Source: Myxococcales bacterium
Lineage (GTDB): Bacteria; Myxococcota_A; Polyangia; Fen-1088
Reading direction: 5' to 3'
Assembly (NCBI GenBank): GCA_003170035.1
Contig: PMZX01000492.1
Location: 1-9,375 of the forward strand
DNA: 9,375 nucleotides
Position numbers and translations under genes: made by a program. Below, piece by piece: positions 6,283 to 9,375 of the stretch. The notes under the pieces were generated by a model, which worked only from the letters and a program-made list of their open reading frames with translations, made no database searches and was not told the origin of the DNA. The stretch's first letter is position 1; every line of letters starts with the position of its first letter.

Positions 6283-8277
6283 ATGCCCAGCTTGACGGTC
6301 CCCACCGAGCCGCACTCGGGGGAGCGCCCATGCGCGCCAGCAGGCTTTCCCGAGCCCGCGATCTGGGCGATGCTCCGGAGCATCGTGCCCCGACCGATGG
6401 TGAATCGCAGCTTCTGGCTTGCGGCCGGAGGACTTTCTGTCCTGCTCCTGCTGGCGGTCGGATGGGTCGACTACCTGCCGACCAACGATGGTCCGCAACA
6501 CATCTTCGCAGCGCACGCGTTGCACCGCCTCGATGATCCGGCCCTGGGCTATGGGCGCTATCTGGAGCCGGGCGGGGCGATCACCGACATCGGTTTCGAG
6601 GCGGTGTTCGGGACCCTGGAACGATTTCTGCCCTGGCGGCCGGCGGTCCGGATCACGCTGTGCCTGTTTGCACTCGGCTGGGCCTGGAGCGTGCTGGCAC
6701 TGGCGGCAGCCCTGGACAGGGGACGGCGCTGGCTCGGGCTGCTGGGTTTCGCCACGGCGTTGCAGTGGCTGCTGTACATGGGGCTGTTCTCGTACTACCT
6801 CTCGGTTGCCATCGGCCTGGGCGTCCTGGCGTTCACCTTCAGCCGGCAGGAGTCGCGAAAGCGCGACCATCTGATCGTGGCCGGGCTGCTTGTCGCGCAG
6901 GCCGGCGCGCACGTCGTGCCCACTGTCGCGGTGGGATTGACCTTGATCATCCTGGCCTTGTTCTCTGCCCCCGCTGGCGGGCGCGCACGCGCTCTCGCGC
7001 GCACGGCAGCCGTCGGCGCGCCCGCCGCGCTCATGACCCTCGTGGTCGCACTGCAGACCCTTGGCAACGCGCCGAGCACCAGATATAGCGTGATGCCTGC
7101 GCTGGCCGCGCGTGCGAGTCTCATCGGCCGGGCCTTCGTGTCCGGACCGTCCTGGCGGGCGTGGCCTGTGGTGGTGCTCGCGGCGGTCGGCCTGGCGAGC
7201 GGCTGGCGTCTGCGTCGCCGCGGCGCGGATCCGCGAGAGCGCGCGCTCTGGATCATGGGCGTGCTGCTGCTGTTGCTGGCGCTATCAACCCCGCTGCACG
7301 TCAGGGGCTGGGAGTACTTCAACGTGCGCTTCGTGCCGCTGGCCGTGATGCTTCTGGCACTGCTGGTCCCGTTCGAGCGCATCCGGCAACCGGCCTGGCA
7401 AGGGATCGCGCTCGCCGCGCTTGCCGCCTATGCGGCTGGTTCGCTCGGGTGGGGCTGGCGGCACAACGTACGCCTGCGCGCTGCCCATGCTGATCTGCTG
7501 GCGGGCGTGGATGCGCCCGTGCGACGACGCGGACCAAGGCTGCCCTTGATCCTCGAACCTCCGCCCGGCGAGGTTGCCGACGAGTGGGCGCGCGACATCC
7601 CGTTCGTGAGTTCCAACTGGCAGCTCGGCGCGCTGTATTCCGTGGAACAGGGGGGCGTCCCAGCGTTCCTCTTCGCAGGCGAGGGTGGCTTCGTGGATCT
7701 GGCCTGGCGTGTGCCGCCCGCGGGCAGTCCCATGCCGGCAAGACCGGTGCGCGGCTACGAGTGGCAGCTGTGGGAACCCGCGGCGCGCGCCAGACCGATC
7801 GAGCGCGTGAGAGCGCTCAGCTACCTGTTGTCCTTCGGTCCCGCGTACGAGGACGTGATCTTGCACGGGCTTCCGGGGGACATCGCGGTGCTGCGCGAGC
7901 GAGGCTACGTTATCGATTTCGAGCGCAACGGCTTGGCGATCGCCCGCTTCGCAGGGTGTCCCGTCCGCATCGAGCTGCACCCGCCGCCCGGCGGTTTTCC
8001 GCCCACCCTGGTGACGGCAGGGTGGGCCCCCGCGACCAACACCGTGTATTCCGTGGTGCTGGCCCCCAGAGAGGATTCAAACGTGCAAAGCGTGCCGCTG
8101 CCGGAAAGTCCGTGCGGAGATGTCTGGATTCGCGTCCTGTTCGACATGGACCGCAACCATACCGCGTCGCCGGGCGATCGTTTCTGCCAAGACGCCGACC
8201 GCAACGGCGTCTTGCAGGCCCGGATTACGGCGCCTGGCGCCAGGATCGTCTGCGCCGCCGGCGCGCCTCTGCCCTAG
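6283..8277 (+). CDS. Polytopic GT-C-like membrane protein with long soluble C-terminus
   Basis: The protein has up to 664 residues. A first hydrophobic helix (about 44-62) is followed by VDYLPTNDGPQH (62-73), a short extracytoplasmic loop with an acidic residue where GT-C lipid-linked-sugar transferases carry the catalytic Asp. About eight or nine further hydrophobic spans lie between 124 and 390. Residues about 395-664 are soluble and presumably periplasmic, with Cys559, 611, 635 and 657. Residues 621-632 fit an EF-hand-like loop (Asp621, Asp623, Asn625, Thr627, Ser629, Asp632), followed by a partial DADRNG at 637-642. The architecture suggests a glycosyltransferase or related membrane enzyme using an extracytoplasmic donor (inference); the substrate is unknown. 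The start is uncertain: ATG 6283 has GC-rich third positions but a poorly spaced AGGA, while ATG 6370 or 6397 puts the first helix near the N-terminus as is usual. It is convergent with the DUF3419 gene. Confidence 0.82.
   Translation: MPSLTVPTEPHSGERPCAPAGFPEPAIWAMLRSIVPRPMVNRSFWLAAGGLSVLLLLAVGWVDYLPTNDGPQHIFAAHALHRLDDPALGYGRYLEPGGAITDIGFEAVFGTLERFLPWRPAVRITLCLFALGWAWSVLALAAALDRGRRWLGLLGFATALQWLLYMGLFSYYLSVAIGLGVLAFTFSRQESRKRDHLIVAGLLVAQAGAHVVPTVAVGLTLIILALFSAPAGGRARALARTAAVGAPAALMTLVVALQTLGNAPSTRYSVMPALAARASLIGRAFVSGPSWRAWPVVVLAAVGLASGWRLRRRGADPRERALWIMGVLLLLLALSTPLHVRGWEYFNVRFVPLAVMLLALLVPFERIRQPAWQGIALAALAAYAAGSLGWGWRHNVRLRAAHADLLAGVDAPVRRRGPRLPLILEPPPGEVADEWARDIPFVSSNWQLGALYSVEQGGVPAFLFAGEGGFVDLAWRVPPAGSPMPARPVRGYEWQLWEPAARARPIERVRALSYLLSFGPAYEDVILHGLPGDIAVLRERGYVIDFERNGLAIARFAGCPVRIELHPPPGGFPPTLVTAGWAPATNTVYSVVLAPREDSNVQSVPLPESPCGDVWIRVLFDMDRNHTASPGDRFCQDADRNGVLQARITAPGARIVCAAGAPLP
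6368..6385. promoter_or_regulatory. Perfect 18-bp palindrome, candidate operator
   Basis: CGATGCTCC (6368-6376) is followed directly by its exact complement GGAGCATCG (6377-6385). The site lies 11 bp before the ATG at 6397, the most family-like start of the GT-C-like gene, and overlaps the alternative ATG at 6370. A perfect dyad of this length is expected well under once by chance in a window of this size. The operator role is inference. If translation starts at 6283 it lies in coding sequence. Confidence 0.35.
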
Positions 8278-8282
8278 CAGCC

Positions 8283-8305
8283 GGGCACGGTTCTACAGCG
8301 TGCCC
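8283..8305. terminator. Hairpin between convergent genes, likely bidirectional terminator
   Basis: GGGCACG (8283-8289) and CGTGCCC (8299-8305) form a perfect 7-bp GC-rich stem with a 9-base loop. The stop codon of the DUF3419 gene (8293-8295) lies in the loop, and the stop of the GT-C-like gene lies 5 bp before the stem. There is no T tract on either side, so it may act only weakly or need other factors. Confidence 0.4.
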
Positions 8306-9375
8306 ACCAGGAACTCGTGCACCATCGCGACATCGTCGAAGGAGAGCCGTCGTTCGAGGTGATGATCGCGGCGTACGCGACGAACATGGTCGGGCGGCAG
8401 CGGCCTATGCACGAAGATGCCGCGCGAGCAGAGTCGCGCCTCGGCGCGCGCGGTCCGCATGATTTCGTCCATGAGAGTGCCGAAATCGGGTTCGCTGAGG
8501 TACGAGGATACGTCGGCGATCGAGTAGGCGTCGAAGCTGCGGTCGGCGGCATCAGCGAGGACGGCGGCGGCCGGCGCCGTGACAATGGTGACTTGCGTCG
8601 TCTTGAGGGCCTCGCGGATGCGCTCGAACGAGCCTGGCAGAAGATAGATGGGCATGGCGGGCTCGTAGATGTAGCGGGCAAAGAAGACCAGCTGCAGAAG
8701 GTGACTCTCGCGCGCGACGTGGTTGCACAGGTATCGGTGCATGAGATCGAAGATGCGCTTGTGAAGCGGCACCTCGGGCGGCACGAAACGCCAGAAACCC
8801 GGATCGCGCGAGAACAGCTCGAGGAAGGAGCGGCGGCACAGCGTCTCGCCGACAAAACGCCAGGCCCGCGTGTCCCACCCTTCGAGGAAGTGGCGCTGTC
8901 TTGCAAGATCGTCGAACTTGAAGAGCCGCCGGATCCAAAGTGGTCGCACCGCGTGTGAGATCCGCGCGACGTGGACGAGAAAGCGCTCGAGGCTCCCCTG
9001 GAAGAGCACGCCACGCCGCACGAGTGCCGGGTGCGCATCGAAGTAGGCTCGCGCGGCGTCGGAGAGGGCTGGCCGCAGGTCTTGGTAGACCTTGAGCCGA
9101 TCGCGCGCGCGTCGTACCCCCAGAAACGCGAGGTAGGGCTCGTGGCTGAGCGCCCGCATGGACGCGATCTTGAGATCGAGAAGATAGTTCTGCGTCGGGT
9201 TGACGTCGACCGCCACGATCTCCTGCGGGCGATCGTGAAGCAGGTTGAGCACGCGCCCTCCGCCGGCGGTGATGCAGAACACACGTTTCCCGACGCCCAG
9301 CCGCAGCGCCTTGAGCTCACTGCGAGAGTCTTCGTTGCATGACGAGTAGCTGATGCGCCCGCTGAACTTCTTCCA
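8293..9375 (-). CDS. DUF3419 (BtaA-like) 3-amino-3-carboxypropyl transferase homologue, 5' partial
   Basis: This frame is open to the last base, giving 360 residues with the start outside the window. A GTG at 9282 is not the start, because conserved sequence precedes it: WKKFSGRISYSSCNEDSRSE, then LKALRLGVGKR. The SAM-binding part follows: VFCITAGGGRVLNLL, then IVAVDVNPTQNYLLDLKIA, typical of DUF3419. Near the C-terminus are DAYSIADVSSYLSEPDFG and RGIFVHRPLPP. The best-known member, BtaA, transfers the aminocarboxypropyl group of SAM to diacylglycerol to make a homoserine lipid, which BtaB N-methylates to the betaine lipid DGTS. Other DUF3419 proteins have unknown substrates, so the reaction is inferred from family only. 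No BtaB-type gene is visible; it could lie upstream, beyond 9375. It is convergent with the GT-C-like gene, 15 bp apart, so the two are not co-transcribed. Confidence 0.87.
   Translation of the reverse strand, partial: WKKFSGRISYSSCNEDSRSELKALRLGVGKRVFCITAGGGRVLNLLHDRPQEIVAVDVNPTQNYLLDLKIASMRALSHEPYLAFLGVRRARDRLKVYQDLRPALSDAARAYFDAHPALVRRGVLFQGSLERFLVHVARISHAVRPLWIRRLFKFDDLARQRHFLEGWDTRAWRFVGETLCRRSFLELFSRDPGFWRFVPPEVPLHKRIFDLMHRYLCNHVARESHLLQLVFFARYIYEPAMPIYLLPGSFERIREALKTTQVTIVTAPAAAVLADAADRSFDAYSIADVSSYLSEPDFGTLMDEIMRTARAEARLCSRGIFVHRPLPPDHVRRVRRDHHLERRLSFDDVAMVHEFLVGTL

Noticed and set aside
6141..6383. Upstream extension of the methyltransferase-like frame
   Set aside because: It would bury the signal peptide inside the protein; the ATG at 6140 has a good AGGAAG site and the extension overlaps the divergent gene.
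6330..6536. ATG preceded by a strong GGGGGAG, 68-codon frame
   Set aside because: It is out of frame with the GT-C-like protein, Arg-rich and ends soon; the purine run is probably chance in GC-rich DNA.
6193..6912. Minus-strand open frame of 239 codons rich in Gln, Arg and Pro
   Set aside because: Its composition is typical of an antisense shadow of a GC-rich membrane protein gene; no recognisable domain.
7285..7980. Minus-strand open frame of 231 codons
   Set aside because: Antisense shadow of the GT-C-like gene, without a recognisable motif.
7584..8462. Plus-strand open frame of 292 codons, Arg/Ala-rich
   Set aside because: It is an out-of-frame reading of the GT-C-like gene that runs into the convergent DUF3419 gene; Arg/Ala-rich shadow composition.
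8317..8958. Plus-strand open frame of 213 codons
   Set aside because: Antisense to the DUF3419 gene, which has strong family motifs.

Overview
The window is GC-rich, densely coded DNA from a Gram-negative bacterium. The Gram-negative call rests on a lipoprotein, a signal-peptide protein ending in a beta-barrel-like C-terminus, and several other envelope proteins. I cannot place the lineage firmly. Non-SD or weak-SD starts, orphan envelope genes and a homoserine-lipid-type enzyme would fit Myxococcota-like, Verrucomicrobiota-like or related environmental bacteria, but that is a guess. I see no phage, IS, CRISPR, tRNA or rRNA signal.

Layout, left to right. (1) 1-1219, minus strand: a two-gene operon of a secreted outer-membrane-type protein followed by a small lipoprotein, read from an AT-rich upstream region (about 1228-1320) that holds an inverted repeat. 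(2) 1448-3579, minus strand: a second operon in which an orphan GspF/PilC-type inner-membrane platform protein is followed 14 bp later by a fused nucleotidyltransferase-GHMP kinase, apparently a one-polypeptide sugar-activating enzyme. (3) 3580-3907: a divergent intergenic stretch. (4) 3908-4962, plus strand: a compact type I signal peptidase whose stop codon overlaps (ATGA) the start of a membrane-anchored NTF2/SnoaL-like protein. (5) 5043-6140, minus strand: an exported protein with three exact-period 38-residue Trp/Cys repeats joined to a class I methyltransferase-like domain. (6) 6283-8277, plus strand: a large polytopic membrane protein of GT-C glycosyltransferase-like architecture with a long soluble C-terminal part that ends in an EF-hand-like loop. 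(7) 8293-9375, minus strand: a DUF3419/BtaA-like 3-amino-3-carboxypropyl-transferase homologue, cut at its N-terminus by the window edge and convergent with the membrane protein.

The common theme is the cell envelope: protein export and processing (signal peptidase, GspF-like), sugar activation (nucleotidyltransferase-kinase fusion), glycan or lipid chemistry (GT-C-like, DUF3419) and exported proteins of unknown role. The genes do not form one recognisable pathway. The most unusual items are the nucleotidyltransferase-GHMP kinase fusion with a shortened kinase domain, the exported methyltransferase-like repeat protein, the signal peptidase/NTF2-like coupled pair, and an 18-bp perfect palindrome just inside or just upstream of the GT-C-like gene.
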